64,000 bases of DNA from Thiocapsa marina 5811 (GTDB lineage Bacteria > Pseudomonadota > Gammaproteobacteria > Chromatiales > Chromatiaceae). The DNA is taken from positions 62,001 to 126,000 of the forward strand of contig NZ_AFWV01000008.1 in the NCBI RefSeq assembly GCF_000223985.1, read 5' to 3'. The position numbers and the translations under genes are program-made. This document shows, one piece after another, positions 48,124-61,856 of this stretch (the stretch's first letter is position 1; each line of letters starts with the position of its first letter). The notes under the pieces were generated by a model. It had not been told where the DNA came from, did no database searches, and saw only the letters and a list, made by a program, of their open reading frames with translations.

Positions 48124-49998
48124 ATGATGGTTGGCGATCCTTACGACGTTGTGGTGGTCGGCGGTGGTCACGCCGGCACCGAGGCGGCCCTGGCGGCAGC
48201 CCGCTGCGGCCGGCGTACTCTCCTCTTGACACAGAATATCGAAACGCTCGGCCAGATGAGCTGCAATCCGGCTATCGGGGGTATCGGCAAGGGCCACCTG
48301 GTGAGGGAGATCGATGCGCTCGGCGGTCTCATGGCAAGAGCGGCGGATCGCGGCGGAATCCAGTTTCGCATCCTCAACGCAAGCAAGGGTCCGGCGGTGC
48401 GGGCGACACGTGCACAAGCCGACCGCATCCTGTACAAGGCTGCGGTACGCTCGGCGGTCGAGAACCAGCCCGGCCTCAGCCTCTTCCAACAGTCGGTCGA
48501 AGACCTCTTGATCGAGCAGGATCGGGTGGTCGGCGTCGAGACTCAGATGGGGTTGCGCTTTCGGGCGCATGCGGTCGTGCTCACGGTCGGGACCTTCCTG
48601 GGCGGTCGCATCCATATCGGACTCTCCAACTATGAGGGCGGACGGGCCGGCGATCCACCGTCGAATGCCCTGTCGCGGCGCCTGCGCGAGCTGCCGTTTC
48701 GCGTCGAGCGGCTCAAGACGGGGACGCCGCCGCGCATCGACGGCCGGAGCATCGATTTCGCACACCTGGCCGAGCAACCCGGCGACGAGCCCGTGCCGGT
48801 TTTTTCCTACATGGGGAGCGCAAGCGACCATCCGCGCCAAGTGAGCTGCTACATCACACATACCAACGCGCGCACCCACGACATCATCCATTCGGGCCTC
48901 TCGCGCTCGCCGCTCTACACGGGTGTCATCGCCGGCGTCGGTCCGCGCTATTGTCCCTCGATCGAGGATAAGGTGGTGCGTTTCGCGGAGAAGACGTCGC
49001 ATCAGATCTTCGTCGAACCCGAGGGGCTCGAGACCCATGAGGTCTACCCCAACGGCATCTCCACCAGCCTGCCTTTCGATATCCAACAGGCCCTGGTGCG
49101 CTCGATCGGCGGCTTCGAGCAGGCCCATATCACCCGCCCGGGCTATGCGATCGAGTACGACTTCTTCGATCCGCGCGATCTGAAGCCCTCCTTGGAGACC
49201 CGACATCTCCAGGGGCTCTACTTCGCCGGACAGATCAACGGGACGACCGGCTACGAGGAGGCCGCGGCCCAGGGCCTGCTGGCCGGGGTCAACGCGGCAC
49301 TCCAGGTGCAGGGCCGCGACCCTTGGCTGCCGCGGCGCGACGAGGCCTATCTCGGCGTCATGGTCGACGATCTCATCACGCGCGGGACGGCCGAGCCCTA
49401 CCGGATGTTCACCAGTCGCGCCGAGTATCGGCTGATGCTTCGCGAAGACAATGCCGACCTGCGCCTGACCGAGTCGGGCCGACGGCTCGGCCTGGTCGGC
49501 GACGCGCAGTGGCGTCGTTTCGAGGACAAGCGCGAGGCGATCGAGCGCGAGCGCCAGCGGTTGCGCGAGACCTTCGTGCGTCCCGAGCGGGTCGATCAGG
49601 CGCTCACCGAGCGCATCCTCGGCGAGCCGCTGCGGCGCGAGGTGCGTGCCTCCGAGCTGCTTGCCCGCCCGAACGTCGGTTATGCCGGGGTCGCTGCACT
49701 TGCCGGGGAGCCCCCCGAGCCTCTGGCCGCCGAGGTCACCGAGCAGCTGGAGATCCAGGCACGCTATCAGGGTTACATCGAACGCCAACGCGACGAGATC
49801 GAGCGTCATCGTGATCAAGACGCCCGAGCGCTGCCGGAGGATTTCGACTTCGATCAGGTACGAGGCCTTTCGACCGAGGTGCGCGAGAAGCTCAACCGTG
49901 TCCGGCCCGTCAGCGTGGGGCAGGCGGCGCGCATCCCCGGCGTGACCCCGGCGGCGGTGTCGCTGTTGCTGATCCATCTGAAGCGGCGTTGCGCCTGA
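48124..49998 (+). CDS. mnmG: tRNA uridine-5-carboxymethylaminomethyl modification enzyme MnmG
   Basis: FAD-dependent partner of MnmE (624 aa; typical 620-630). FAD-binding motif [20 protein letters not shown], then [33 protein letters not shown], and the catalytic-Cys regions [15 protein letters not shown] and CNPAIGG. The C-terminal helical domain ends near [18 protein letters not shown]. The stop overlaps the rsmG start (TGATG). The first or second ATG (48124/48127) could start. Confidence 0.97.
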   Translation: MMVGDPYDVVVVGGGHAGTEAALAAARCGRRTLLLTQNIETLGQMSCNPAIGGIGKGHLVREIDALGGLMARAADRGGIQFRILNASKGPAVRATRAQADRILYKAAVRSAVENQPGLSLFQQSVEDLLIEQDRVVGVETQMGLRFRAHAVVLTVGTFLGGRIHIGLSNYEGGRAGDPPSNALSRRLRELPFRVERLKTGTPPRIDGRSIDFAHLAEQPGDEPVPVFSYMGSASDHPRQVSCYITHTNARTHDIIHSGLSRSPLYTGVIAGVGPRYCPSIEDKVVRFAEKTSHQIFVEPEGLETHEVYPNGISTSLPFDIQQALVRSIGGFEQAHITRPGYAIEYDFFDPRDLKPSLETRHLQGLYFAGQINGTTGYEEAAAQGLLAGVNAALQVQGRDPWLPRRDEAYLGVMVDDLITRGTAEPYRMFTSRAEYRLMLREDNADLRLTESGRRLGLVGDAQWRRFEDKREAIERERQRLRETFVRPERVDQALTERILGEPLRREVRASELLARPNVGYAGVAALAGEPPEPLAAEVTEQLEIQARYQGYIERQRDEIERHRDQDARALPEDFDFDQVRGLSTEVREKLNRVRPVSVGQAARIPGVTPAAVSLLLIHLKRRCA

Positions 49999-50663
49999 TG
50001 ACGGCCACACCGCTCGCCGCCATCGACGGCGCATCGGCCTCGGACCTGTCCGACCGGCTGTCCCGAGGTGCAACCCAGTTGGGTCTCGCACTGGACAACA
50101 CGGCGCACGACCGCTTGCTGCATCTGATTGCGCTCTTGGCGCGCTGGAACCGGGCATACAACCTGACCGCGGTGCGCGATCCGCTGGAGATGGTCTCCAG
50201 GCATCTGCTCGACAGCCTCGCGGTTGCGCCGTTTCTGCTCGGCGAGAGCGTCCTGGACCTCGGCACGGGCGCCGGTCTGCCCGGCTTGCCGCTGGCGATC
50301 GTCGAGCCGCAACGGCGCTTTTGGCTGCTCGACAGCAACCAGAAGAAGCTGCGATTTGTCCGTCAGGCGGCCCTGGAGCTGCGGCTCGACAACGTCGAGG
50401 CGGTCCATGCTCGGATCGAGACATACCGGCCGGGGCGAAATTTCAGTACCATAGTGAGTCGTGCCGTCGCGGCAGCCGATGTTCTCGGTGCCGCTCACCG
50501 GGATCTGCTGGCGCGTCCGGGCCGATTGCTTCTCATGAAGGGGCGCGACCTCGACGACGTCGCGCGCATGCAAGACCTGTCGGACGGGTGCTTATTCGTC
50601 CACCCGCTGCGTATCCCCTTCCTCGACGTCGAGCGCCACCTCATCGAGCTCCGGAGTGACTGA
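49998..50663 (+). CDS. rsmG: 16S rRNA (guanine-527 N7)-methyltransferase RsmG
   Basis: Rossmann-fold methyltransferase (221 aa) with the SAM motif [17 protein letters not shown] and the preceding [22 protein letters not shown] typical of RsmG/GidB. It has an N-terminal extension of about 20 residues relative to E. coli. The start overlaps the mnmG stop; parA follows 7 bp later, the usual origin-flanking gid-par order. Confidence 0.95.
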   Translation: MTATPLAAIDGASASDLSDRLSRGATQLGLALDNTAHDRLLHLIALLARWNRAYNLTAVRDPLEMVSRHLLDSLAVAPFLLGESVLDLGTGAGLPGLPLAIVEPQRRFWLLDSNQKKLRFVRQAALELRLDNVEAVHARIETYRPGRNFSTIVSRAVAAADVLGAAHRDLLARPGRLLLMKGRDLDDVARMQDLSDGCLFVHPLRIPFLDVERHLIELRSD

Positions 50664-50670
50664 GTCGCCT

Positions 50671-51459
50671 ATGGCCAACATCATCGCCATTGCCAACCAG
50701 AAGGGCGGCGTCGGCAAGACCACGACCGCGGTGAATCTGGCCGCCTCGTTGGCCTCGCTCAAACGGCGCGTGCTGCTGGTCGACCTTGACCCGCAGGGCA
50801 ATGCGACCATGGGCTGCGGCGTCGACAAACACAACCTCGCCAACTCGACCTGCGATCTGTTGCTCGGCGACATCGCCCTGAGCGACTGTCTATGCCGTGT
50901 CGAGAACCCCTCTCCGGGCTTTGATCTGCTGCCGGCCAACGGTGATCTGACCGCGGCCGAGGTCGGGCTGATCGACTCGCCGGACCGCGAGCGGCGCGTT
51001 GCGCGGGTGCTGGCCGATGCGCTCCAGGACTACGAGCTGGTCATCGTCGATTGTCCGCCGTCGCTCAACATGCTCACGGTGAACGCGTTGGTCGCGGCCG
51101 GGGGCGTCCTGATTCCGATCCAGTGCGAGTATTACGCGCTGGAGGGCCTGTCCGCGCTGATGGACACCATCGAGCAGATACGCGCCAACCGTAACCCGGA
51201 GCTGCGCGTGGAGGGGATCCTGCGCACCATGCACGACCCGCGCAACAACCTCGCCAACCAGGTCTCGACCCAGCTGGTCACCCATTTTAAGGATCAGGTC
51301 TATCGCACCATCATCCCGCGCAACGTGCGCTTGGCCGAGGCACCCAGTCACGGTCTGCCCGCCCTGCTCTACGATCCCGCGTCCAAGGGTGCGGTCGCCT
51401 ATCTCGCGCTCGCCAGCGAGCTGCTGCGTCGTCGCGAGACGCGCAAGTCCGCGGCCTGA
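50671..51459 (+). CDS. parA: Chromosome partitioning ATPase ParA (Soj)
   Basis: Deviant Walker ATPase (262 aa) that moves ParB-parS complexes. Walker A is [19 protein letters not shown]' [11 protein letters not shown], and Walker [18 protein letters not shown]. No N-terminal HTH is present, so it is a chromosomal type. The ATG at 50671 is preferred to the GTG at 50656. It is 11 bp before parB. Confidence 0.96.
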   Translation: MANIIAIANQKGGVGKTTTAVNLAASLASLKRRVLLVDLDPQGNATMGCGVDKHNLANSTCDLLLGDIALSDCLCRVENPSPGFDLLPANGDLTAAEVGLIDSPDRERRVARVLADALQDYELVIVDCPPSLNMLTVNALVAAGGVLIPIQCEYYALEGLSALMDTIEQIRANRNPELRVEGILRTMHDPRNNLANQVSTQLVTHFKDQVYRTIIPRNVRLAEAPSHGLPALLYDPASKGAVAYLALASELLRRRETRKSAA

Positions 51460-51470
51460 GGCAGGTGAAC

Positions 51471-52400
51471 ATGGATAGCGAGCAGAAAACACCGCCGAAG
51501 AAGAAGGGGCTGGGACGAGGTCTCGATGCCTTGCTCGGTGCCGCCCGCGTGCCTGCGGTCGCGGTATCGAGTCCGCAGGACGAATCGTCTGTCCCCATGG
51601 TCAGCGACAAGACCGACGAGAAGATCACGCGCCTTCCCGTGGAGTGCATCCGGCCCGGACGCTATCAGCCCCGTCACGACTTCGACCCGGATGCCTTGCG
51701 CGAGCTCTCCGATTCGATCCTCGCCCAAGGTGTCATCCAGCCCATTGTGGTCCGTCCGCTTGCCGGCGAGACCTACGAGATCATCGCCGGGGAGCGGCGC
51801 TGGCGGGCCTGCCAGCAGGCCGGCCTCGCCGAGATCCCGGTTGTGGTTCGGGAGGTCGACGAGCAGGCCGCGCTCGCGATCGGACTCATCGAGAACATCC
51901 AGCGCGCCGATCTCAATCCTCTTGAAGAGGCCGGAGCGCTCGAGCGTCTCCTCAAGGAGTTCAATCTGACCCACCAGCAGATCGCCGATGCGCTGGGCAA
52001 GTCGCGCTCGATGGTCACCAACCTGCTGCGTCTGCTGGATCTCAACCCCGATGTCCGCGACTTTCTTGAGAAGGGGCTGCTGGAGATGGGCCATGCACGG
52101 GCCTTGCTTGGCCTGCGGGGTCACGATCAGAGCACGACAGCCGCTGCCGTCGTGCGCGGCGGCCTCTCGGTGCGCGAGACCGAACGCCTGGTGCGCCGGA
52201 TCCAGCAATCCGGCGAAACGCTCGGGGGCTCTGAGCACAAGCCCGATCTAGACCCCAACATCCGACGGCTGCAGACCGACCTGACCGACAAGCTCGGCGC
52301 ACGGGTCCGGATCCAGCAAGGCAATCGCGGTGCCGGGAAACTGGTGATCGCCTACAACAGCCTCGACGAGCTCGACGGCATCCTGGCCCACATCAAGTGA
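51471..52400 (+). CDS. parB: Chromosome partitioning protein ParB (Spo0J)
   Basis: CTP-dependent clamp that loads at parS (309 aa). The N-terminal ParA-interaction motif is KKGLGRGLDALLG. The CTP-binding region includes GERRWRACQQAG (the family GERRxRA patch) and IGLIENIQRADLNPLEEA. The HTH region is LTHQQIADALGKSRSMVTNLLRLL, and the C-terminal dimer domain ends DGILAHIK. Its likely targets are the two parS sites in recF. GGCAGG precedes the ATG. Confidence 0.96.
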   Translation: MDSEQKTPPKKKGLGRGLDALLGAARVPAVAVSSPQDESSVPMVSDKTDEKITRLPVECIRPGRYQPRHDFDPDALRELSDSILAQGVIQPIVVRPLAGETYEIIAGERRWRACQQAGLAEIPVVVREVDEQAALAIGLIENIQRADLNPLEEAGALERLLKEFNLTHQQIADALGKSRSMVTNLLRLLDLNPDVRDFLEKGLLEMGHARALLGLRGHDQSTTAAAVVRGGLSVRETERLVRRIQQSGETLGGSEHKPDLDPNIRRLQTDLTDKLGARVRIQQGNRGAGKLVIAYNSLDELDGILAHIK

Positions 52401-52402
52401 CC

Positions 52403-52418
52403 TGTTCCACGCGATTGC
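52403..52418. other. parS-like half site just after parB
   Basis: TGTTCCACG matches the first nine bases of parS exactly, but the second half (CGATTGC) has decayed. It starts two bases after the parB stop codon. Confidence 0.35.
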
Positions 52419-52508
52419 GGCAAAGTGGAAGCAGCCGCCGTGCAGAGCGATTGCGTTTTTCAATCGTGAGGATCGACTCTATCCGCGGCCGGAAAGACCG
52501 ACATCGCG

Positions 52509-52537
52509 TTGACCCTATATGCGCGACCCCTTATACT
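52509..52537 (+). promoter_or_regulatory. Sigma-70 promoter of the atp operon
   Basis: TTGACC-17 bp-TATACT, close to consensus in both boxes with ideal spacing, 43 bp before the atpI start. Confidence 0.85.
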
Positions 52538-52580
52538 GCGCGCCGGTGAGCGATGTGCTCAACCAAACCATGACGATCTG

Positions 52581-53841
<1,261 letters not shown>

Positions 53842-53860
53842 CCCGTTTTTTCTGCTCTAA

Positions 53861-54136
<276 letters not shown>

Positions 54137-54217
54137 CACCCATCCCACTTCCGCCGGGGTCGAGGCTGCTGGCCCTGTTCCCGGATGCGGTATGAGGCAT
54201 AGGCACGAGGCAACGCT

Positions 54218-54688
54218 ATGAATATCAATCTGACCCTGTTCGCCCAGATGATCGCCTTTGCGGTGTTCGTCGGGTTTTGTATGAAGTTTATCTGGCCGCC
54301 GATCGTCACGGCCTTGGCCGAGCGCAAGGCGAAGATCGCCGAAGGTCTCGCCGCGGCCGAGCGCGGTCATCAAGAGAAGGCGCTCGGCGAGCAGCGCGCC
54401 CTCGTCCTCATCAAGGACGCCAAGGCCGCCGCCGCCGATATCGTCGCGCAGGCTCAGAAGCGGGCAACCGAAATCGTCGAGGAGGCCAAGGCGGACGCGC
54501 GCAGCGAAAGCGGCCGTGTGGTCGCTGCCGCCCAAGCCGAGATCGACCGGGAAACCAATCGGGCCCGCGAAGAGCTTCGCGAGCGGGTCGCGACACTTGC
54601 CGTCGCCGCCGCCGAGAAGATCCTCCACAAGGAGATCGACATCAAGGCGCACAAGGGCCTCGTCGAATCGTTCGCCAAGCAGCTTTAG
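54218..54688 (+). CDS. atpF: ATP synthase Fo subunit b
   Basis: Peripheral-stalk subunit (156 aa, as in E. coli). One N-terminal membrane helix ([23 protein letters not shown]) is followed by a long charged coiled coil ([18 protein letters not shown] onward). It is a single b-type gene, with no b' partner, which is typical of non-photosynthetic-type gammaproteobacterial operons. It lies 9 bp before atpH. Confidence 0.97.
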   Translation: MNINLTLFAQMIAFAVFVGFCMKFIWPPIVTALAERKAKIAEGLAAAERGHQEKALGEQRALVLIKDAKAAAADIVAQAQKRATEIVEEAKADARSESGRVVAAAQAEIDRETNRAREELRERVATLAVAAAEKILHKEIDIKAHKGLVESFAKQL

Positions 54689-54697
54689 GGACCACCC

Positions 54698-55237
54698 ATG
54701 GCCGGAGACATCACCACCATCGCGCGGCCTTACGCAGAGGCCGTGTTCGAGCGCGCGAAAGAGGTCGGTCAGTTGGACGCCTGGTCGCAAGCTCTCGAGA
54801 TGCTCTCGGCCGTCGTGGGCGATCCCCAGATGGCCGAGCAGATCGCCAACCCGAACGTGCCCCGCGAGCGCATCCGCGACATCATCCTCGAGGTTTGCGG
54901 TGATGATCTCCCGCCCGAGGCATCCAATCTCCTGGGGTTGCTGACCGAGAACGCCAGGCTTGCGGCGTTACCCGAGATCGCACGCCTGTTCGAGGCGAGC
55001 CGGACCGCCGACCAGGGCGTACGCCACGTGCTGATTCGCAGCGCATTCGACGTCAGCGAGTCCGAGCAGGCGGCGGTCTCCGCAGCACTTGCGAAACGCT
55101 TCGGCGGGCAGGTCGAGGTCACCGTCGAGACCGACAGCGCCCTGATCGGCGGGATCGAGATTCGCGCCGGGGACCTCGTCATCGACGACTCGGTCCGCGG
55201 CAAGCTCAAGCAACTGGCTCACGCATTGCAATTCTGA
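54698..55237 (+). CDS. atpH: ATP synthase F1 subunit delta
   Basis: A 179-aa stalk subunit that joins b to the alpha subunits. N-terminal helical bundle ([21 protein letters not shown]) and the family C-terminal motif [21 protein letters not shown]. It is tightly packed between atpF and atpA (9 and 13 bp). Confidence 0.96.
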   Translation: MAGDITTIARPYAEAVFERAKEVGQLDAWSQALEMLSAVVGDPQMAEQIANPNVPRERIRDIILEVCGDDLPPEASNLLGLLTENARLAALPEIARLFEASRTADQGVRHVLIRSAFDVSESEQAAVSAALAKRFGGQVEVTVETDSALIGGIEIRAGDLVIDDSVRGKLKQLAHALQF

Positions 55238-55250
55238 ACGGGACACCGCC

Positions 55251-56792
55251 ATGCAACTGAATCCTTCCGAGATCAGCGATCTCATCAAACAAAAGATCGA
55301 GAAGCTCGATCTCAAGACCGAGGCGCGGACCGAAGGCACCATCGTCAGCTTGACCGACGGTATCGTGCGTGTGCACGGTCTCTCGGACGCCAAGTACTAC
55401 GAGATGCTGGAGTTCCCCGGCGACGCCTTCGGGCTTGCCTTGAACCTCGAGCGCGACTCGGTCGGCGCGGTGGTCCTGGGCGAGTACACCCATCTGTCCG
55501 AAGGTGACTGGGTCCGCTGCACCGGACGCGTTCTCGAGGTTCCGGTCGGCGAGGGACTGCTCGGGCGCGTCGTCGATGCACTGGGTAACCCGATCGACGG
55601 GAAGGGCCCGATTCAGGCATCCGGCACCTCCCCCATCGAGAAGGTTGCCCCCGGCGTCATCGCGCGTCAGTCGGTCGACGAGCCGGTTCAAACCGGTCTG
55701 AAGGCCATCGACGCCATGGTTCCGGTCGGTCGAGGCCAACGCGAGCTGATCATCGGCGACCGCCAGACCGGCAAGACCGCTGTCGCCATCGATGCCATCA
55801 TCAACCAGAAAGGCACCGGCGTTAAGTGTATCTATGTGGCCGTCGGGCAGAAGAATTCCTCGATTGCCTCGCTGGTGCGCAAGCTCGAAGAGCACGGCGC
55901 GATGGAGCACACCATCATTGTCGCCGCCGCCGCCGCTGAATCGGCCGCGATGCAGTTCATTGCGCCCTATGCCGGCTGCACCATGGGCGAGTATTTCCGC
56001 GACAAGGGCGAAGACGCCCTGATCGTCTACGATGATTTGACGAAGCAGGCGTGGGCCTATCGCCAAGTCTCGCTGCTGTTGCGTCGTCCTCCGGGCCGCG
56101 AAGCGTATCCCGGCGACGTCTTCTATCTCCACTCCCGTTTGCTCGAGCGCGCTGCGCGCGTCAACGCACACTACGTGGAGCAGGCCACCGGCGGGGCCGT
56201 AAAAGGCAAGACCGGGTCGCTGACGGCACTGCCGATCATCGAGACGCAGGCCGGCGACGTCTCGGCATTCGTTCCGACCAACGTGATCTCGATCACGGAC
56301 GGTCAGATCTTCCTCGAGACCGACCTCTTCAACGCCGGTATTCGCCCCGCCATCAACGCCGGTCTGTCGGTATCGCGTGTCGGCGGTGCGGCCCAGACGA
56401 AGATCATCAAGAAGCTCGGCGGCGGTATCCGTCTCGCGCTCGCTCAGTATCGCGAGCTCGCGGCCTTCTCGCAGTTCGCGTCTGACCTCGACGAGGCCAC
56501 CCGCAAGCAATTGCAGCGTGGCGAGCGCGTCACCGAGCTGATGAAGCAGTTCCAGTACTCGCCCATGAGTGTCGGTCAAATGGCGGTCTCGCTGTTCGCG
56601 GCCAACGAGGGCTATCTCGACGACGTCGACGTCAAGAAGGTCGTCGATTTCGAGCAGGCGATGCAGAGCTACATGAAGTCCGCTCAGGCGGCCTTGATCG
56701 AGCAGATCGATACCACCGGCGATTACACCGCGGAGATTCAGACCGCGATGCACGAGGCCATCAAGGCCTTCAAAGCCAACAACACCTGGTAG
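55251..56792 (+). CDS. atpA: ATP synthase F1 subunit alpha
   Basis: Regulatory nucleotide-binding subunit (513 aa, equal to E. coli). Opening [19 protein letters not shown], Walker [17 protein letters not shown], the [18 protein letters not shown] region, and the ATPase alpha/beta signature [17 protein letters not shown]. The stop is followed by a 137-bp spacer with two GC-rich hairpins before atpG. Confidence 0.98.
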   Translation: MQLNPSEISDLIKQKIEKLDLKTEARTEGTIVSLTDGIVRVHGLSDAKYYEMLEFPGDAFGLALNLERDSVGAVVLGEYTHLSEGDWVRCTGRVLEVPVGEGLLGRVVDALGNPIDGKGPIQASGTSPIEKVAPGVIARQSVDEPVQTGLKAIDAMVPVGRGQRELIIGDRQTGKTAVAIDAIINQKGTGVKCIYVAVGQKNSSIASLVRKLEEHGAMEHTIIVAAAAAESAAMQFIAPYAGCTMGEYFRDKGEDALIVYDDLTKQAWAYRQVSLLLRRPPGREAYPGDVFYLHSRLLERAARVNAHYVEQATGGAVKGKTGSLTALPIIETQAGDVSAFVPTNVISITDGQIFLETDLFNAGIRPAINAGLSVSRVGGAAQTKIIKKLGGGIRLALAQYRELAAFSQFASDLDEATRKQLQRGERVTELMKQFQYSPMSVGQMAVSLFAANEGYLDDVDVKKVVDFEQAMQSYMKSAQAALIEQIDTTGDYTAEIQTAMHEAIKAFKANNTW

Positions 56793-56929
56793 GGCAGCCG
56801 CCGGCCATCAGCGGCCGGCCTCCCGTCGGGGGCCGGCTCAGTTGGCGTTGTGTGTTTTGACAAGTATCGAACCTTCACCACCCCGGCGCTCGCGCCGGAG
56901 GCTGGCCGCTGAAGGCCGGGAGCGAACAT
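56793..56929. other. Structured spacer between atpA and atpG
   Basis: Two strong hairpins: GCCGGCC-N6-GGCCGGC (56800-56819) and CCGGCGC/GCGCCGG (56883-56898). No gene is seen. They could protect or process the operon mRNA; this is inference. Confidence 0.5.
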
Positions 56930-57793
56930 ATGGCAGGCGCCAAAGAAATTCGTACCAAGATTGCGAGCATCAAAAGCACGCAAAAGATCACCGGCGCCAT
57001 GCAGATGGTGGCGGCGTCCAAGATGCGCAAGGCACAAGACCGGATGGCGGCGTCCAAGCCCTATTCCGAGAAGATGCTGCAAGTCATCAGCCACTTGGCG
57101 CGGGCAACGCCGGAGTATCGCCATTCGTTCATGGCGGTGGAGCGCCCGCACAAGCGCGTTGGCTATATCGTGGTGTCCTCCGACCGAGGACTCTGCGGCG
57201 GCCTCAACAGCAACCTCTTCCGGCGTCTCGTGGCCGACATCAAAGAGAAGCGCGCGGCCGGAACCGAACCTGCGTTCTGTACGATCGGATCCAAGGCGCT
57301 GGGCTTCTTCAAGCGCTTCGGCGGGGACGTCAAGGCACAGGTCACGAATCTCGGCGACAAGCCCCACATCGAGGACCTCATCGGACCGGTGAAGGTCATG
57401 CTGGATGCCTTCGAGGCCAAGGAGCTCGACGCCATCTATGTCGCGAGCAACGAATTCGTCAATACCATGACCCAGCGTCCCATGATCAGGCAGCTGGTGC
57501 CGATCATCGGTGAAGAGCAGGCCGCGATGCCTTACCACTGGGATTATATCTACGAGCCCGACGCGCGCACGGTTCTCGATGCCCTGTTGACCCGTTATAT
57601 CGAGTCGCTCGTCTACCAGGCGGTCGTCGAGAACGGCGCCTGCGAGCAAGCCTCGCGAATGGTCGCGATGAAGTCCGCGTCGGACAATGCCGGCGACCTG
57701 ATCGGCGAGCTGCAACTCGTCTACAACAAGGCCCGACAGGCTGCGATCACGCAAGAGATCTCCGAGATCGTGAGCGGCGCCGCCGCCGTGTGA
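56930..57793 (+). CDS. atpG: ATP synthase F1 subunit gamma
   Basis: Rotor shaft (287 aa, same as E. coli). N-terminal coiled-coil segment [33 protein letters not shown], central Rossmann-like domain with [16 protein letters not shown], and C-terminal helix [21 protein letters not shown]. All are family signatures. A ribosome site (GGGAG) stands upstream. Confidence 0.97.
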   Translation: MAGAKEIRTKIASIKSTQKITGAMQMVAASKMRKAQDRMAASKPYSEKMLQVISHLARATPEYRHSFMAVERPHKRVGYIVVSSDRGLCGGLNSNLFRRLVADIKEKRAAGTEPAFCTIGSKALGFFKRFGGDVKAQVTNLGDKPHIEDLIGPVKVMLDAFEAKELDAIYVASNEFVNTMTQRPMIRQLVPIIGEEQAAMPYHWDYIYEPDARTVLDALLTRYIESLVYQAVVENGACEQASRMVAMKSASDNAGDLIGELQLVYNKARQAAITQEISEIVSGAAAV

Positions 57794-57825
57794 TCGCCCG
57801 GTACGTCGCAGTCGCTCGCGCCCAA

Positions 57826-57851
57826 CGCTCGGACATCGAGCGCTCGGACAT
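57826..57851. repeat. 11-bp direct repeat upstream of atpD
   Basis: CGCTCGGACAT occurs at 57826-57836 and 57841-57851 with a period of 15 bp, in the 101-bp atpG-atpD spacer. Confidence 0.6.
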
Positions 57852-57882
57852 AAACAGAATCGCTATTGGCCGGAAGGCATAA

Positions 57883-59361
<1,479 letters not shown>

Positions 59362-59378
59362 GATTTTATTTTTTGTTC

Positions 59379-59464
59379 TTGAACCGCGTCGGCACAACGC
59401 GATTGAAGTCCGCCTCGGGCGGATTCCGCGACAACGTCCTGTGTGACAACAGGGCGCGGTTCAA
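59379..59464. repeat. Foldback repeat element copy 5 (before atpC)
   Basis: An 86-bp segment with terminal inverted repeats TTGAACCGCG and CGCGGTTCAA and an inner hairpin (TCCGCC-TCG-GGCGGA). It lies 17 bp after copy 4. Its end runs into the atpC ribosome site, as copy 2 does for gspF. Confidence 0.65.
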
Positions 59465-59476
59465 CAGGGGTGCACT

Positions 59477-59899
59477 ATGGCGATGACAATTCACGTCGAT
59501 ATCGTAAGCGCCGAAGGCGCGATTCATTCGGGTCAGGCGGCCATGGTGTATGCGACCGCCGAGTTGGGCGAGGTCGGTATCGCACCCCGGCATACCGCCT
59601 TTATCAGCCGGCTGAAGCCCGGTGACGTGCGGGTCGAGAACGAGCACGGAGAGCAGGAGCACTTCTATGTGTCCGGCGGAATGCTCGAGGTTCAGCCGCA
59701 TGTCGTGACCGTGCTGGCCGACACGGCTATCCGCGCGCGTGATCTCGATGAGGCCGCGGCGCTCGACGCCAAACGCCGTGCCGAGGAGGCGTTGGCCGGT
59801 CACACCGCTCAGTTCGAATACGCCAAGGCGCAGGCCGAGCTGGCCGAGGCGATCGCACAGCTGCGGGCGATCGAGAAGCTTCGCAAGATGAAGGGCTGA
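59477..59899 (+). CDS. atpC: ATP synthase F1 subunit epsilon
   Basis: Inhibitory rotor subunit (140 aa). N-terminal beta-sandwich (IHVDIVSAEGAIHSGQA, GVGIAPRHT-like GEVGIAPRHTAF) and C-terminal helical hairpin (RRAEEALAGHTAQFEYAKAQ). The start is set by CAGGGG upstream. The 199-bp gap to atpD is almost fully occupied by two repeat elements. Confidence 0.96.
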   Translation: MAMTIHVDIVSAEGAIHSGQAAMVYATAELGEVGIAPRHTAFISRLKPGDVRVENEHGEQEHFYVSGGMLEVQPHVVTVLADTAIRARDLDEAAALDAKRRAEEALAGHTAQFEYAKAQAELAEAIAQLRAIEKLRKMKG

Positions 59900-59936
59900 T
59901 CCCTTCGGATTGCTCCTTGAACGGTGAAATCAAGAG

Positions 59937-59967
59937 GCCCGCCCCGTCTTGGGCGGGCTGTTCGTTT
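59937..59967 (+). terminator. Terminator of the atp operon
   Basis: Stem GCCCGCCC-CGTCTT-GGGCGGGC followed by a T-rich stretch (TGTTCGTTT), 37 bp after the atpC stop. Confidence 0.85.
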
Positions 59968-60272
59968 ATCGAGGCCGCGCCTCGATCCTTCTCCCACGCC
60001 TTTGTTCTGCGGGGCCCTATGGCGCCCTGCAATGCCGCCCCGCCGCGCCGTTCCGACTCGGGCGAACCCGTGCAGGCCAGAGCAGCTCATCGGTCTCGGC
60101 ACGCTCGCCGTCGACGGCGACCATCCACTCCCCGGAACATCCATACGCGCGGATGTCGGAATCGCGGCGAGGCCCGAACCGGCACATGCAGAGTTGACGG
60201 CGGACCTTGGCGGCGGTGGAATGCGGACCTGAGGCGGTGTCGACTGAGCCGGTGTTCGAAGAGGGCGATACA
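59968..60272. other. GC-rich gap between atp terminator and glmU
   Basis: About 300 bp without a supported gene. Open frames here are short and lack family features. The glmU promoter must lie in it, but I saw no convincing -35/-10 pair. Confidence 0.5.
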
Positions 60273-61643
60273 ATGAGGCTTGGAGTCGTGATCTTGGCGG
60301 CGGGGCTCGGCAAGCGGATGCGTTCCGCCCTTCCGAAGGTGCTTCATCCCGTGGCCGGGAAGCCGTTGCTCGCCCATGTGTTGAGCGCTGCCGAGATGAT
60401 CGGTGCCGAACGCGTTGTCACCGTGTACGGTCACGGCGGAGATCAGGTCCGCACCGTGCTGGCCGACGCCGGTTGCCTCTGGGTCGAGCAGGCCGAGCAG
60501 CTGGGTACCGGACACGCCGTGCTTCAGGCCATGCCGCAGGTCGCGGACATGGATCGGGTCTTGATCCTTTACGGCGACGTCCCGCTCATCTCTGCCGAGA
60601 CCTTGAATCGTCTGCTCGGGGTTGCTGCAGATACGGGGCTCGGGATCCTGACCGCAGATGTCCCGGAGCCCTCCGGCTACGGCCGAATCCAGCGCGACAG
60701 CTGCGGCCGGGTCGTCGGCATCGTCGAGGAAAAGGATGCAACGCCCGATCAGCGTGCCATCACCGAGATCAACACCGGGATCTTGGTGGCGGACCGAGCG
60801 CGTCTCGATGGCTGGCTCGCCCGCATCGACAACAACAATGTTCAGGGCGAATACTACCTCACCGACGTGATCGCGCTCGCCGCGGCCCAGGGCGTGCCGG
60901 TTGCATCCACTCGGCCCGGCCGACTCGCGGAGGTCGCCGGCGTGAATGATCGCGTTCAGCTTGCGGCCCTCGAGCGCGATTATCAGCGTCGCGCCGCGGA
61001 AGATCTCATGCGCTCCGGCGTGACCTTGGCGGATCCGTCGCGGTTCGATCTGCGAGGAGTCCTCCATGCCGATCCGGATGTGGTCATCGATATCAATTGC
61101 GTCTTCGAGGGGGCCGTTCGGCTCTCGACCGGTGCGCGCATCGGACCCAACTGTTTCCTGAAGGATTGCAGCATCGGCCGGGACACCCAGGTTTTGGCCA
61201 ACTCGGTGATCGAGGGTGCCAGTGTCGGCGCCGATGCGCGAATCGGTCCGTTCGCGCGACTGCGGCCCGATAGCCGCTTGGCCGACCATACCCATGTCGG
61301 CAACTTCGTGGAGATCAAGAAGACGAGTCTCGGCACCGGGAGCAAGGCCAACCATCTGGCCTATCTCGGCGACGCCGAGATCGGGGCCGGCGTGAATGTC
61401 GGCGCGGGAACCATCACCTGCAACTACGATGGCGCGAACAAGTCGATTACCCGGATCGAGGACGGGGCCTTCATCGGCTCCAATACGGCGCTGGTCGCAC
61501 CCGTCCGTATCGGCACGGGCGCAACCATCGGCGCCGGCTCGGTGATTGCGCGCGATACGCCGGCGGATCAACTCACCCTGACCCGCGCCCCGCAACGGAC
61601 GATTCCGGGATGGACGCGGCCGCGCAAGCGGCCGGCCTCCTAA
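60273..61643 (+). CDS. glmU: Bifunctional GlcNAc-1-P uridyltransferase / glucosamine-1-P acetyltransferase
   Basis: Makes UDP-GlcNAc in two steps (456 aa, same as E. coli). N-terminal pyrophosphorylase domain with LAAGLGKRMRSALPKVLHPVAGKP, YGDVPLI and EINTGIL. The C-terminal left-handed beta helix (from about 250) has hexapeptide repeats, NFVEIKKTSLGTGSKANHL and the acetyltransferase site GAGTITCNYDGANK. The Met at 60273 is the family start. It is paired with glmS, so the whole route from fructose-6-P except GlmM is local. Confidence 0.97.
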   Translation: MRLGVVILAAGLGKRMRSALPKVLHPVAGKPLLAHVLSAAEMIGAERVVTVYGHGGDQVRTVLADAGCLWVEQAEQLGTGHAVLQAMPQVADMDRVLILYGDVPLISAETLNRLLGVAADTGLGILTADVPEPSGYGRIQRDSCGRVVGIVEEKDATPDQRAITEINTGILVADRARLDGWLARIDNNNVQGEYYLTDVIALAAAQGVPVASTRPGRLAEVAGVNDRVQLAALERDYQRRAAEDLMRSGVTLADPSRFDLRGVLHADPDVVIDINCVFEGAVRLSTGARIGPNCFLKDCSIGRDTQVLANSVIEGASVGADARIGPFARLRPDSRLADHTHVGNFVEIKKTSLGTGSKANHLAYLGDAEIGAGVNVGAGTITCNYDGANKSITRIEDGAFIGSNTALVAPVRIGTGATIGAGSVIARDTPADQLTLTRAPQRTIPGWTRPRKRPAS

Positions 61644-61856
61644 GCGGATCAGGCTGAGATCTTGGCGTCTTGGCGTTCGATCGATACCGAGCTCGCTTGC
61701 GTTTTTCGGGAGGCAGGTGACGCCCCGTCCGCGTCGGGACAAGGTGCGCCGACGAGGCGTCACGGGCCCGACGGCGAGGAGGCGCAACGCCGGCCCGGCG
61801 TGCAGTGCGGCGGGAAACCGACGCGCGCTCGGTAGAAGACATACGAGGGACAAATC

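Noticed and set aside
48058-50424. Open frame of 788 codons on the minus strand
   Set aside because: Lies opposite mnmG and rsmG, which have full family motifs; its protein has no recognisable domain and is an effect of high GC codon use.
55206-56753. Open frame of 515 codons on the minus strand
   Set aside because: Antisense to atpA; shadow of strongly biased codons.
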